Assembly: GCA_964620425.1 (NCBI GenBank)
Contig: CAZUGV010000002.1
Location: forward strand, 372,001-436,000
Length of the DNA: 64,000 bases
Direction: 5' to 3'
From: DASXUG01 sp964620425
GTDB lineage: Bacteria > Pseudomonadota > Gammaproteobacteria > Burkholderiales > Methylophilaceae
Both the position numbers and the translations under genes were made by a program. Under the pieces are notes generated by a model, which did no database searches, was not told where the DNA came from, and saw nothing but the letters and a program-made list of their open reading frames with translations. This document shows, in pieces, positions 49,902-58,945 of this stretch (within the stretch, counting starts at the first letter, position 1; each line of letters begins with the position of its first letter).

Positions 49902-50804
49902 TTACCAGTAATAAATGGTGACTGCCGCACCAACAATCAATCCAAACTTCACTATGTAATACAGTGGCTTGCTAAATTTTTTGAGTTTACGGCGGTATTG
50001 CCCAACCAACCAGAAAAATTTGAATATTTTGTTAATGCCGCCTGTATCATCCCCTGTTTCATTGGGCGAGCTGGCGGCGGTCATAACAACCTTCCCTAGC
50101 CAGCGGTTGATGGCTTGTGCCCAGCGGTATTTCATGGGGCGCTCAATATCGCAGAGTAAAATAATGCGTGTTTTGTCGCTCTCGTTGAGTGCCCAGTGAA
50201 TATAAGTTTCATCAAACATCACGCCTTCGCCATCGCGCCAGCTATAGTTTTCAGTATTCACGTTGATAAAACAGTGGTCATCATTCGGCGTACTCAAGCC
50301 TAAGTGATAACGCAGTGAGCCAGCATAGGGGTCGCGGTGCGGATTGAGTTTTGCGCTAGGGGGTAGCTCGGTAAACATGGCGGCTTTCACTTCGGGCACT
50401 TCTTTCAGCAACGCTACTGTTTTGGGGCAATATTGCAAGGCGGAGGGGTGGCTCGCCTCGTACCATTTAAGGTAAAAGCGTTTCCAGCCTTTTTTAAAGA
50501 ATGAGTTAAAACCTGCATCATCATTTTTTTCGGCGGCTTTGATTTTTTCGAGCTGGTCTAGCGCCAGTGCTTCGTCACGTATCATTTCCCAATTTTGTCT
50601 CAATTTTTCCAACCCTGGAAAATCGCTCACAGGCAAGTAGGCTTGATTAGTCGGCACTTTTGAGAACAGGTAAATAAAAATATTGATGGGCGACACTACT
50701 GACGAATGGTCAAAAATCTGCCGAAAAAATGGTAATTTAGCTTTGCCACGAAAGTGGACGTACAAGATACAAGCAGCGTAAAGGGTGAGGATGGTATATT
50801 TCAT
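49902..50804 (-). CDS. LpxO-like aspartyl/asparaginyl beta-hydroxylase
   Basis: A 300-residue member of the Asp/Asn hydroxylase family that includes LpxO, which hydroxylates fatty acids of lipid A. The N-terminus is hydrophobic, and a second hydrophobic segment near the C-terminus (FGLIVGAAVTIYYW) suggests membrane association. The iron-binding motif is NPHRDP (His-x-Asp), followed by a YHLGL strand, with a second His in DETYIHWALNES and the 2-oxoglutarate Arg in KTRIIL. Both length and anchors fit LpxO. Confidence 0.88.
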   Translation of the reverse strand: MKYTILTLYAACILYVHFRGKAKLPFFRQIFDHSSVVSPINIFIYLFSKVPTNQAYLPVSDFPGLEKLRQNWEMIRDEALALDQLEKIKAAEKNDDAGFNSFFKKGWKRFYLKWYEASHPSALQYCPKTVALLKEVPEVKAAMFTELPPSAKLNPHRDPYAGSLRYHLGLSTPNDDHCFINVNTENYSWRDGEGVMFDETYIHWALNESDKTRIILLCDIERPMKYRWAQAINRWLGKVVMTAASSPNETGDDTGGINKIFKFFWLVGQYRRKLKKFSKPLYYIVKFGLIVGAAVTIYYW

Positions 50805-50902
50805 GATAGTTGTTTTAAATAAGTCTAGGGCATTGTAGTTTTGTCGCGATAGCGGTGCAAGATTTATTGCGTGGTTGTGATTGCGTTAAATCAAGTATTA
50901 GG

Positions 50903-50930
50903 AAAAAAATAGACCAGCAAGCTGGCCTAT
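50903..50930 (-). terminator. Intrinsic terminator of the EF-hand gene
   Basis: On the minus strand, ATAGGCCAGC and GCTGGTCTAT form a stem (with one G-T pair) followed by TTTTTTT. Confidence 0.85.
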
Positions 50931-50958
50931 TTTGATATTACTGAGTAATTAGAGTGAC

Positions 50959-51429
50959 TTATTTTTTGTTGCCAGTTTGCTTTGCTAGCCATTCTTGTGG
51001 GTCAAGCTGACCATCACCAGAGGCGTCCATTGCAGTAAATTGTGCTTCATTGAGCTTTAAGAACTCTTCTTTTGAAACAGTATGATCGCCATCTTTGTCT
51101 ACCATACCCATCATTTTCATGCTGCGCAATTCGCGGCTAAAGCCACCTGTTGCAAGGCTGATTTCTTGCTTGCCTTTAGTGCCGACCCATTCTTTCGCGT
51201 CGATTGTGCCATCTTTATCTGTATCTAAAGCGTCAAATAGTGAGCCATAGTAGCTATCGGCTTCTGCTTTTGAAACCATGTGGTTGCCATCAGCATCCAA
51301 CATTTTCATCATATCCATTTTATGAAACTCACGTGCGTAACCGCCCGTGCTAAGCATGGCATCTGCAAAGGCAGAGGTTGAAAGTAAAACTGAGGCTACT
51401 AATACTGCGATTTTTAATTGAATCTTCAT
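50959..51429 (-). CDS. Secreted EF-hand calcium-binding protein
   Basis: The start is ATG 51429 (MKIQLKIAVLVASVLLSTSA), because GGGAG lies upstream and the longer frame from 51507 has no support. The 156-residue protein has a signal peptide (cleavage near SAFA) and four EF-hand loops: DADGNHMVSKAE, DTDKDGTIDAKE, DKDGDHTVSKEE and DASGDGQLDPQE. Residues 26-81 and 92-147 are internal duplicates (LSTGGYAREF and LATGGFSREL). It probably binds calcium in the periplasm. Confidence 0.88.
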   Translation of the reverse strand: MKIQLKIAVLVASVLLSTSAFADAMLSTGGYAREFHKMDMMKMLDADGNHMVSKAEADSYYGSLFDALDTDKDGTIDAKEWVGTKGKQEISLATGGFSRELRSMKMMGMVDKDGDHTVSKEEFLKLNEAQFTAMDASGDGQLDPQEWLAKQTGNKK

Positions 51430-51584
51430 GATAAAACTCCCAAATAAATTGTATAGGTGTGAATATTTAATTTCACCAGCTCCGTAATGCATGTTGCTAG
51501 CAAACATTAGTCAGGGATGGCGGTAAATACTTACAATTATTTTTTGAAATTTTTTAATTGTTTTAATTCAATGGGTTGGGTGCT

Positions 51585-52070
51585 TTAATCAGACTCCACT
51601 TGCTTGATTGTCATGGTGTTGTTAAATAAACGCACGTCCATGCGTCCTAAAAAAGTCATGCCGAGTAAGACATCGCCTTCAAGATTAGGCGCAATCATCG
51701 CGCCTACGTCGTGCGCTTTTATCCCACCTAACTCAACAGAATTTAGCCTAGCCATATAAGAAACGCTTTCGCCATTGGCGGTGGTGGTTTTAATGGCGGA
51801 TTGGCTGTGAATATGCAACGCATCAGCCAAACGTTGCGAAATGGCTACGCCTGTAGCGCCTGTGTCTACCAATACATTCACTTTATTGCCGTTGATGAGG
51901 GCTTCTGCACGGTAATGCCCATCAGGTCCGCGAAGCAACGTAACCGTTTTGCCATGCCCCATATTTTCTAGCCGGTTGGGGTGGAGTACATTATCTGACA
52001 GCTTAAATACTAAACAGGCTAGCAATAGCCAAATTGCGCAAAAAAATAGATTGTTTTTTGTGATCTGCAT
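51585..52070 (-). CDS. Retropepsin-like aspartic protease
   Basis: A 161-residue protein with one N-terminal membrane helix (about 8-23) and a retropepsin fold. The active-site motif VLVDTGATGVAIS places the catalytic Asp at 69. EGDVLLGMTFLGRMDV is the conserved C-terminal part. The family is known in clustered periplasmic proteases of proteobacteria (clan AA). It likely works as a dimer in the periplasm. The substrate is unknown. Confidence 0.88.
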   Translation of the reverse strand: MQITKNNLFFCAIWLLLACLVFKLSDNVLHPNRLENMGHGKTVTLLRGPDGHYRAEALINGNKVNVLVDTGATGVAISQRLADALHIHSQSAIKTTTANGESVSYMARLNSVELGGIKAHDVGAMIAPNLEGDVLLGMTFLGRMDVRLFNNTMTIKQVESD

Positions 52071-52293
52071 GCGGGATATTCTATCTGAAACAGATGGTCT
52101 GTGAGCGTTGTATTAAGTTGAGTGGCTTGTATGTTAATTTTAATTATTAAGTTCGGCTAAACCCCTAATTCAATATAAAAAAATTGAACGCTTTGTTAAG
52201 CAATATCACAATATTGTCATTATTTGTAGGTAGGATGCTTTTTCTATAATTTTTGTTTAGTTTCAAATTTTATTATTTTTTTAAGGGGTTAAT

Positions 52294-53721
52294 ATGAAAA
52301 AGACTAAATTAGCATTACTAGTTAGTTGCTTACTAAGCGGCTTTGCACATACAGCTTTTGCTGCGCCATCATTTGTCAATGGTTTGGAAATTGCAGCTAA
52401 CACAGGTGATACGTTTGGTACATCTGTGAACAATGGTCGTTTGGGTTTTTTCTCAGACATTTACTACGATAAAAATCGTAATGAATGGTGGGGCTTGTCA
52501 GACCGTGGTCCAGGTGGCGGCACTATTTCTTACGATACACGCGTGCAACGCTTTACATTAGACGTGGACCACAATACAGGTGCTATTTCTAACTTCCAAG
52601 TGCAACAAACCATTATTTTCAAAAATGGTGCGAATTCTTTCAATGGTTTTGCACCAAATCCAACTAATGTAAAAGGTAATGCATTTGACCCAGAAGGTAT
52701 TGTAATCAATCCGCATAATGGCAATTTGTTGGTGTCAGACGAATATGGTCCTTCTTTATACGAATTTGACCGCAGCGGTAACTTGGTAAAGCAGTATACA
52801 ACCCCATCAAACTTAATTCCTAGAAATGCCGCAACGGGTACACCAAACTTTGCAGACGATACTGGCAATAACGCAGGTAAACGTACCAATCGTGGTTTTG
52901 AAGGTTTAGCCATTAGCCCAGATGGTAAATTTAGTTTTGCCATGTTGCAAAGTGCCATGTTAGATGAAGGTGGCGGTAATGGTGTGTATAACCGTATTGT
53001 TAAGTTTGATAATGCAACTGGTGAAGCCGTTGCACAATATGCTTACAAAATGGAAGGTTCTAGCCAAGGCCGTGGTATTTCTGCATTAGTAGCGGTTAAC
53101 GACAATGAGTTTTTAGTGCTTGAGCGCAATAACCGTGGCGTGGGTGTCGATAGCGATTTATCTAGCCCTAACAAAAAAGTGTTCTCAATTAATTTATCAG
53201 GCGCTACTGATGTTACCAATGTTGATTTAGATTCAGCAGTCGCTGGTAGCTTCATTGCAGCAACTAAAAACACAACCCCATTTATTGATTTGGCAGCAGA
53301 CAAACCTTTCTTAGGTGGTCGCTCACCTGAAAAATGGGAAGGTTTGGCAATTGGTCCTAAATTGGCAGATGGTACTTACATGATTTTAGCAGGTACAGAT
53401 AACGATTACTCAATCTCACAAAATGGCAGCAATACGCAATTTGAGGTTTACTTCAATGCGTCTACTGGTGCAAGAATTAGCTGTGATATTGGTACTTTTA
53501 ATAACTGCTTAAATATTCCTACTGGTGGTGGTGCAACTACAACCGCTTTCACTGGCAGCACTGCTGGATTTGTAGCAATTCCAGGTATCTTACATGCTTA
53601 TAAAACCAGCCCTACAGATTTACAAAACTACGTAGCTGCCGTGCCAGAACCAGAAACCTTTGCTTTGTTTTTAGCAGGTCTAGGTTTAATGGGCGTGGTT
53701 GCACGTCGCCGTAATGCATAA
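52294..53721 (+). CDS. Phytase-like esterase domain protein with PEP-CTERM signal
   Basis: The 475-residue protein has a signal peptide (MKKTKLALLVSCLLSGFAHT, cleavage after AFA), then a beta-propeller of the esterase-like phytase family: WWGLSDRGPGGG, DPEGIVINPHNGNLLVSDEY, FEGLAISPDGKFSFAML and KWEGLAIGPKL. The C-terminus VPEPETFALFLAGLGLMG plus ARRRNA is a classic PEP-CTERM sorting signal. Ribosome site AAGGGG lies before the ATG, and a terminator follows. A phosphatase or lactonase activity is possible but not shown. Confidence 0.9.
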   Translation: MKKTKLALLVSCLLSGFAHTAFAAPSFVNGLEIAANTGDTFGTSVNNGRLGFFSDIYYDKNRNEWWGLSDRGPGGGTISYDTRVQRFTLDVDHNTGAISNFQVQQTIIFKNGANSFNGFAPNPTNVKGNAFDPEGIVINPHNGNLLVSDEYGPSLYEFDRSGNLVKQYTTPSNLIPRNAATGTPNFADDTGNNAGKRTNRGFEGLAISPDGKFSFAMLQSAMLDEGGGNGVYNRIVKFDNATGEAVAQYAYKMEGSSQGRGISALVAVNDNEFLVLERNNRGVGVDSDLSSPNKKVFSINLSGATDVTNVDLDSAVAGSFIAATKNTTPFIDLAADKPFLGGRSPEKWEGLAIGPKLADGTYMILAGTDNDYSISQNGSNTQFEVYFNASTGARISCDIGTFNNCLNIPTGGGATTTAFTGSTAGFVAIPGILHAYKTSPTDLQNYVAAVPEPETFALFLAGLGLMGVVARRRNA

Positions 53722-53750
53722 GTAATCAAGCAAGTAGCAGTGAGGAATTA

Positions 53751-53781
53751 AAAGGTCGTGCTGAATTGCACGACCTTTTTT
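53751..53781 (+). terminator. Intrinsic terminator after the phytase-like gene
   Basis: AAAGGTCGTGC and GCACGACCTTT form an 11-base stem with loop TGAATT, followed by T-run. Confidence 0.92.
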
Positions 53782-53990
53782 ATTTTAAAACGGTATCTAC
53801 AGCTCTAGTTGTTGGGTTGTTAGCAAAAAACAGGAGCGTTCCCCCCCTTTTTTCGCTTTTGTGTGGGTGCCGCTGTCATTCCCGCGTTGGTTGTAGCGGA
53901 GGGGCACAGTATGCTGTGCGTCTGCGGAACGAGTGTGTTTTGAAAATGACTATGCGCCCTGAAAGTGCGAATCTATCTGAAAATCAACAA

Positions 53991-54335
53991 CTATAGGGCT
54001 GTTGCATCAGTAGTTTCATGCTCTAAGTGATATAGCCATGCCAAAATTTCTGCAATGGTTTGGTAAAGCACTGGTGGAATATGGTCGTCTAAATCTACTT
54101 GCATAAGCAAGGCGACTAGCTCTTTAGATTCATGCACAAACACTTGATGCGCTTTAGCGCGTGCGATAATTTGCTCTGCAATTAAGCCGCGCCCTTTGGC
54201 GACAACTTTAGGGGCAAAGTCACCTGTTTCATAGGCTAAGGCAATGGCTTGTTGTTTGGCTGGGTTGGGTTGCTCGGGCTTAGGCTCTAATGCGATTACT
54301 TGGTTTTTTGGGGAGTAGGTGAGTGGGTTATTCAT
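53991..54335 (-). CDS. FlhB C-terminal domain homologue (FhlB type)
   Basis: A 114-residue protein that matches only the cytoplasmic domain of FlhB: AIALAYETGDFAPKVVAKG, GLIAEQIIARAKAHQVFVHE and VDLDDHIPPVLYQTIAEILA. The NPTH autocleavage site of FlhB is missing. Such stand-alone FhlB proteins occur next to fliK in many proteobacteria and can partly replace the cleaved FlhB tail. Its start overlaps the preceding FliK-like gene by eight bases. Confidence 0.88.
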   Translation of the reverse strand: MNNPLTYSPKNQVIALEPKPEQPNPAKQQAIALAYETGDFAPKVVAKGRGLIAEQIIARAKAHQVFVHESKELVALLMQVDLDDHIPPVLYQTIAEILAWLYHLEHETTDATAL

Positions 54336-55287
54336 GACTACCTACCGATAAACCTGTTATTTTTTGACCTAAGTTTTGGATAGCTTGTGCTAACTGACCA
54401 CTTTGTTGTTTTAAGGTTGATACTGTTTTTGCTTGCTCTGCTTGTAATTGAATGTTTATTTTGCCATCTAGTAGCTGAATTTTTGCAGTGACCTTGCCAA
54501 GTTGGGGTAGATGCAGGGTGATTTCACTGGAGATAGGCGTTGCTGACGCTTGCTCTGTCGGTGTGGTGTGCGGCGCTTGCTCTTCTACTTTTATTTTCCA
54601 ATCCATGATTTGCCCTGGCCATACTTCACCTTGCCAAATAATCCGTTGATTTTCTAAGATATTGAGCTGTTGTGCCACCAATGCTGCTTGTGTTGCTTCT
54701 GTCAGGACCTGCCGATTTTGTGGTTCTTGGCGTATGAGGGATAAATCACGTCCGCCTTGAACATAGTCTGCCAGATGTGATTCATAAAACAAGCCGCTAT
54801 TGGAGAGCGCCTGTTTTAGCCCATACGCCATTAACGCTGGGTTTTGTGGCGTGTGTGATACCAATGCATTGGCTTGATATGCGGCTTTGGTTTGTGTATC
54901 GCCATCTGTCAGATAATGGTTGATTAAGCGCCCAGCATTGCTAATACGCGTATCGCTGTTGGCTTGGTGAGTGATTGGATTAGAAGATTGCGCAAGCATA
55001 AACGTTGGTACAGGTGATTCACTCATGTATTTTAACAAAAGTGTTTGACCAACCTGCGCGTTCGCCCCTAGCTCCATTTTGAGTAAGGTACCATCTACAT
55101 TCACGTGGTAGAGGTTTTTATGTGGGTCTGGTTTGGCGGTAATGTGGGCAAAATAATCTTGCCCTTTGATAAGCTGTGTGGCGCGAAATGCTAATTCTTG
55201 TGTAGGTTGACCAATGCTAGCAATAGGTAATGCTGGCATTACCCGCAATACGGGTTGGATAGTGGTTTTGTCGGTTGCGGTGAGCAC
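54328..55287 (-). CDS. FliK-like flagellar hook-length control protein
   Basis: A 319-residue protein with the typical FliK pattern: a low-complexity, Gln- and Thr-rich sequence in the middle (residues about 110-230), then a beta-rich C-terminal domain (about 225-310; WQGEVWPGQIMDWKIKVEEQ and LHLPQLGKVTAKIQLLDGKI). The start is GTG 55287 with a weak ribosome site. Its position before fhlB supports a role in hook-length or substrate control, but identity with the main FliK is not certain because another fliK may exist elsewhere. Confidence 0.7.
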   Translation of the reverse strand: MLTATDKTTIQPVLRVMPALPIASIGQPTQELAFRATQLIKGQDYFAHITAKPDPHKNLYHVNVDGTLLKMELGANAQVGQTLLLKYMSESPVPTFMLAQSSNPITHQANSDTRISNAGRLINHYLTDGDTQTKAAYQANALVSHTPQNPALMAYGLKQALSNSGLFYESHLADYVQGGRDLSLIRQEPQNRQVLTEATQAALVAQQLNILENQRIIWQGEVWPGQIMDWKIKVEEQAPHTTPTEQASATPISSEITLHLPQLGKVTAKIQLLDGKINIQLQAEQAKTVSTLKQQSGQLAQAIQNLGQKITGLSVGSHE

Positions 55288-55307
55288 GCGTCACTCGCTA
55301 GTAATGA

Positions 55308-55628
55308 CTAGGTTCCATAAGAAGCGCTCAAGCGGTTTTCAACTTTTTGCGTGGAGATCATGGCGTTGAGTTTCACCATCCATGGCGCGACTAAATCACG
55401 AATCTCTCGATCATCCGCCAAGATGCTTTTGATACTCGCCAGCTTACGTTTGTAAGCATCCCCCGTCAGTGGGGGTTCTGTATCAAAAGCTTTTAGTTTC
55501 TCAACATACTCGCCACATTGGTCTTCAAGTGTTGAGAGTTTTTCCCAATCTTGCGCCTGCGCCGCCACCAACATACGCTTGGTGATGAGTGCGACCTCTT
55601 CATACAACGTAACGGTATTTTCCATCAT
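55308..55628 (-). CDS. fliT: FliT-like flagellar chaperone
   Basis: A 106-residue helical protein. The position after fliS and the pattern (MENTVTLYEEVALITKRMLV, AAQAQDWEKLSTLEDQCGEYVEKLKAF) match FliT, the chaperone of FliD; sequence conservation in the family is low. In enterics FliT also binds FlhDC. AAGGAAA lies before two adjacent ATG codons. It is separated by 20 bases from the FliK-like gene. Confidence 0.75.
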   Translation of the reverse strand: MMENTVTLYEEVALITKRMLVAAQAQDWEKLSTLEDQCGEYVEKLKAFDTEPPLTGDAYKRKLASIKSILADDREIRDLVAPWMVKLNAMISTQKVENRLSASYGT

Positions 55629-55641
55629 GTATTTCCTTCAA

Positions 55642-56124
55642 TTAGGCTTTTGCGTATTCGCGCGCGACACGCACTGATGAATTGCTTGCTTTTGCACTGG
55701 CCGAAGTTTTGAGTGCATTTAATTGGGCGGGTGTCATGCTTGCAATTGATTCCCATGCTGATTTTAAGTCATTCAATAAATGAATAACTTCTTCAATCGC
55801 TTCTGGTTGATTGCGGATATTGGCAATGTACAAACGGTCACTCATGTAGGCGTATAACGCGTCTAAGCTTTGCGCAATCTCACCGCCAGCTTTTTTATCC
55901 AAACTTAAGCGCAGACCACTTTCAATAATCATAATTGCTTTAGACACCATCGCACTTTTTTGTGAGATTTCTTTTTTATTCATATGTTGAATTGCTGAGT
56001 ATGCTGCCACAACAGCACCTTCATAAAGCATTACAATGAGCTTGGCTGGGTTAGCAGCGATGATGCCTGTTTCGAGACCCACTTTATGATATTGGTTAAT
56101 TGCTTGTGCTTGTGTAAACATCAT
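55642..56124 (-). CDS. fliS: Flagellin export chaperone FliS
   Basis: FliS binds the C-terminus of flagellin before export. The sequence AINQYHKVGLETGIIAANPAKLIVMLYEGAVVA (core NPAKLIVMLYEGAVVAAYSA) is diagnostic. Length is 160, about 25-30 longer than enteric FliS, because of a C-terminal tail (SAKASNSSVRVAREYAKA). It follows fliD by 12 bases. Confidence 0.92.
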   Translation of the reverse strand: MMFTQAQAINQYHKVGLETGIIAANPAKLIVMLYEGAVVAAYSAIQHMNKKEISQKSAMVSKAIMIIESGLRLSLDKKAGGEIAQSLDALYAYMSDRLYIANIRNQPEAIEEVIHLLNDLKSAWESIASMTPAQLNALKTSASAKASNSSVRVAREYAKA

Positions 56125-56136
56125 TTATTCCTTTTT

Positions 56137-57588
56137 TTAACTGTTAGCGTTCCAACTCGCGGTTGCTTGAGTAATCGCATCTCTTTTCGTACTCATATTG
56201 GCTAATTGAATATCTAGCGCTGAATACGTAGCCAAGTAGCGTTTCTGTAACGCAGCCAACTTAGTATCCCAGCTACTAATCTTGCTATCCAAATCCTTAA
56301 CAGATTTATTGTAACCATCCGTTTTGGCTTGCAATATGCCATCACTGGCAAGAAAGCTAGTTAACTTTTCATCTAATTGCGCTGCTATACCTTTAACGGC
56401 AGAAGTTCCAGAACCTGTAGTCACAAACAACGCAGAAAGTGTATTAAAGTTGCTGCTGATGGCATTATTTAGTTTTGTGCTGTCCAAGCTTAAACTGCCG
56501 GTGGCTGTAAAAGAGATGCCCACTTGGCTGAGTGAGCTTTGGGTGTTGCCTGTATTGACAAAGCCAGTGAGCACATTTTTTATTTGTGCCATGACAGAGC
56601 GAGCGGTGGAATCGCCCATTAACGGTCCATTCGCAGAGCTTAAGTTGCCTTTTGTCGAGCCAGCACTATCAAATTTAGTCAGTGTCTGCACACTACTATT
56701 CAATTTGTTATAGGCATCTACAAATGCTTGTAATGCATCTTTCACTTTGGTGTTATCTGTTGCTACATTCAAACCAATTTTATTATAAGTGGTGGTGGTG
56801 ACTCCCATACCATCCGTGGTCGACGTGGTGGGGCTGGTTTTTAATAGATTAAGGGTGATACCATCTAAAGCGTCAGAAATGGTATTGCTTGGCTTAACAA
56901 TATCAATCCCATCTACATTCAACATTGCATCTTTTGCCACTTGTAATTCGTTTAAGTTTTTTGTGCCAGCAGGGTCGTACGATAGTGCTGATAAACCAAC
57001 ATCGCCTGCTACCGAGATTTTCATGGCGTTGATTGTGCCAGTGTCTTTTGAAGTGAACACTAAACGATTGGTTGTACCATCATTCACAATACTGGCAGTC
57101 ACAGACGCGCCTGATAGATTGACCGCATCGCGTATGCCTGCCAAGGTGTTGTTACTGCTATCAATCGTAATCGCCACATCTGTTTTTTTTGCATTGCCTG
57201 GAAAAGAAAGTGTCAGTGTGCCTGTGCCTACCACATCCGTTGTATTGGTATAGCCGTTGGATGCCAATTTTTGTGATTGTGCCAATTGACTCACGGCGAT
57301 GCTATAACTGCTAATTGAAGCGCTGTTAGTCGAAGTGGCAGTAAATACTGACGGATCTGCTGATGTGAGTGTTTGCTGGTTAAATTTAGAAGCAGTTGCA
57401 ATATTTTTAGCCGCAGTTTGTAACGCTGCCAGTGCGCTATTTAATTGCCCATAACCGGAAATTCTAGCTTTAACAGCGGCTTGTTGTTTTTTGACAGCCT
57501 CCTGAGGCACAGCATCGGCCTGCAGCAGTTTGCTTACAATACCATTGACATCTAAGCCAGAACCTACACCATTAGAAGATATTCCCAT
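56137..57588 (-). CDS. fliD: Flagellar filament cap protein FliD
   Basis: FliD forms the cap that helps flagellin assemble. The N-terminus MGISSNGVGSGLDVNGIVSK and LLQADAVPQEAVKKQQAAVK match the D0 region, and the C-terminus (TSFLASDGILQAKTDGYNKS, VKDLDSKISSWDTKLAALQK) is equally typical. Length is 483. It lies between flaG and fliS in the minus-strand filament operon. Confidence 0.95.
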   Translation of the reverse strand: MGISSNGVGSGLDVNGIVSKLLQADAVPQEAVKKQQAAVKARISGYGQLNSALAALQTAAKNIATASKFNQQTLTSADPSVFTATSTNSASISSYSIAVSQLAQSQKLASNGYTNTTDVVGTGTLTLSFPGNAKKTDVAITIDSSNNTLAGIRDAVNLSGASVTASIVNDGTTNRLVFTSKDTGTINAMKISVAGDVGLSALSYDPAGTKNLNELQVAKDAMLNVDGIDIVKPSNTISDALDGITLNLLKTSPTTSTTDGMGVTTTTYNKIGLNVATDNTKVKDALQAFVDAYNKLNSSVQTLTKFDSAGSTKGNLSSANGPLMGDSTARSVMAQIKNVLTGFVNTGNTQSSLSQVGISFTATGSLSLDSTKLNNAISSNFNTLSALFVTTGSGTSAVKGIAAQLDEKLTSFLASDGILQAKTDGYNKSVKDLDSKISSWDTKLAALQKRYLATYSALDIQLANMSTKRDAITQATASWNANS

Positions 57589-57628
57589 TTCAAACCCCTA
57601 AATTCACATGTTTCACGTAAACAAGCAG

Positions 57629-58042
57629 TTAAGCAGATTGCTTAACGCCAAGCCCTTTTAACCCGATTACATTATCTAGTGACTTAGAAAGATGCATGAC
57701 TTCCATACTCGGAATCTCACGCAGTACTTTTGCGTCCGTCGCATCCACCATTGTTACCACCATTTTTCCAGCCTGTTGATGTACCATAAACTTTATATTG
57801 GTAGTGGCTGGTGCAACAAAGTCATTAATTTTTTTAACCGCGGCTTCTAAATCAGATTTACCTATAGCATTGCCTGCTTCTGACTTTTCAACTTTAGCTA
57901 AATCTACCTTAGCTGCACTTATCAACGGCTTGTTGTTAGCATCACCTATAGGTGCAAACGCAAAACTCCCAGAGAGCTTTGCGCCATCTGAGACTGGTGA
58001 TTTTACATACCCATAATACCCATCTAAATTGTTGATAGACAT
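57629..58042 (-). CDS. flaG: FlaG family protein
   Basis: Three successive ATG codons occur at the start (58048, 58045, 58042). AAGGAG lies so close that only the third, at 58042, has normal spacing (seven bases), giving 137 residues. The C-terminal half has the FlaG pattern: ALEAAVKKINDFVAPATTNI-like segment (residues about 65-90), KFMVHQQAGKMVVTMVDATD, KVLREIPSMEVMHLSKSL. FlaG proteins influence filament length. The gene lies between fliC and fliD after two hairpins. Confidence 0.88.
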   Translation of the reverse strand: MSINNLDGYYGYVKSPVSDGAKLSGSFAFAPIGDANNKPLISAAKVDLAKVEKSEAGNAIGKSDLEAAVKKINDFVAPATTNIKFMVHQQAGKMVVTMVDATDAKVLREIPSMEVMHLSKSLDNVIGLKGLGVKQSA

Positions 58043-58059
58043 CATCATTCTCCTTAGAA

Positions 58060-58093
58060 AACCCGCAAGACCAATGCATTAGCCTTACGGGTT
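58060..58093 (-). promoter_or_regulatory. Hairpin just before the flaG ribosome site
   Basis: On the minus strand, AACCCGTAAG and CTTGCGGGTT form a stem (one G-T pair) around a 14-base loop, followed by TTCTAAGGAG, which contains the flaG ribosome site. It lies directly after the fliC terminator and may protect a processed end or control flaG translation. Confidence 0.5.
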
Positions 58094-58096
58094 ATC

Positions 58097-58122
58097 AAAA
58101 AACGCCACTCATATAAGTGACG
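58097..58122 (-). terminator. Intrinsic terminator after fliC
   Basis: On the minus strand, CGTCACT and AGTGGCG (with one G-T pair) form a stem with loop TATATG, followed by TTTTTT. It lies 10 bases after the fliC stop, so most transcripts should end here and flaG-fliD would receive less. Confidence 0.85.
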
Positions 58123-58132
58123 CTTGACTTCA

Positions 58133-58945
58133 TTATTGCAATAATTTCAATACGCTATTAGGTAATGAGTTCGCTTGCGCTAACATCGCAGTACCTGCTT
58201 GTTGCAAGATTTGGTTACGTGTCATGTTGGCAGTTTCTGCCGCAAAGTCTGCATCCATAATGCGAGATTTAGATGCTGACTGGTTTTCAATGGCCACGCT
58301 CAAGCTACTCACCACAGATTCAAAACGGTTTTGGGTCGCACCTAATTTCGCACGGGTTTCATTGACTTTAGTCAGTGCGGCATCAATCGCTGTTAATGCA
58401 CTTTTTGCAGCAGAGGCTGTCTTAATGCCTGAGGTGGCCGCTGCGGTAAAGGATTTCGCCGCAGAAACGGCCGCGACTGATAGTGTATCAGTGCTGTCTG
58501 CACCAATTTGGAAAGTCGTTGCCTTTGTTCCAAATACAGCGGTACCGTTAAACTTAGTTGAAGTTCCTAAACGTTTAACCTCTTCGTTCAGTTGTGTATA
58601 CTCAGCATTCAAGTTAGCACGGTCACCAGAACTATTGGTTCCGTTAATTGCTTGCACTGCTAACTCACGCATACGTTGTAGTGCATCTGTTTGTTTAGAT
58701 AAACCACCTTCTGCAGTTTGCGCAAAAGAAATCGCATCGTTTGAATTACGCACTGCGACTGTCATCCCACGAATTTGTGAGTCCATACGAGTCGCAATCG
58801 CTAAACCAGCCGCGTCGTCTTTTGAGCTGTTAATACGTAAACCTGAAGATAAGCGTTGAATAGACGTATTCAAGCTCATTTTTGATGAATCTAAGTTACG
58901 TTGTGCATTTAATGATGCAATGTTGGTGTTAATTACCTGTGCCAT
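58133..58945 (-). CDS. fliC: Flagellin
   Basis: The start is ATG 58945 (MAQVINTNIASLNAQRNLDS) with AAGGAG seven bases upstream. The N-terminal D0/D1 region (SLNTSIQRLSSGLRINSSKD, DAAGLAIATRM) and C-terminal region (RIMDADFAAETANMTRNQIL, LAQANSLPNSVLKLLQ) are highly conserved. The middle is short and rich in Ser, Thr and Ala (residues about 145-195), giving a 270-residue protein. Those surface Ser/Thr residues could be glycosylated. A FliA-type promoter is at 59037-59063. No second flagellin is in the window. Confidence 0.97.
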   Translation of the reverse strand: MAQVINTNIASLNAQRNLDSSKMSLNTSIQRLSSGLRINSSKDDAAGLAIATRMDSQIRGMTVAVRNSNDAISFAQTAEGGLSKQTDALQRMRELAVQAINGTNSSGDRANLNAEYTQLNEEVKRLGTSTKFNGTAVFGTKATTFQIGADSTDTLSVAAVSAAKSFTAAATSGIKTASAAKSALTAIDAALTKVNETRAKLGATQNRFESVVSSLSVAIENQSASKSRIMDADFAAETANMTRNQILQQAGTAMLAQANSLPNSVLKLLQ

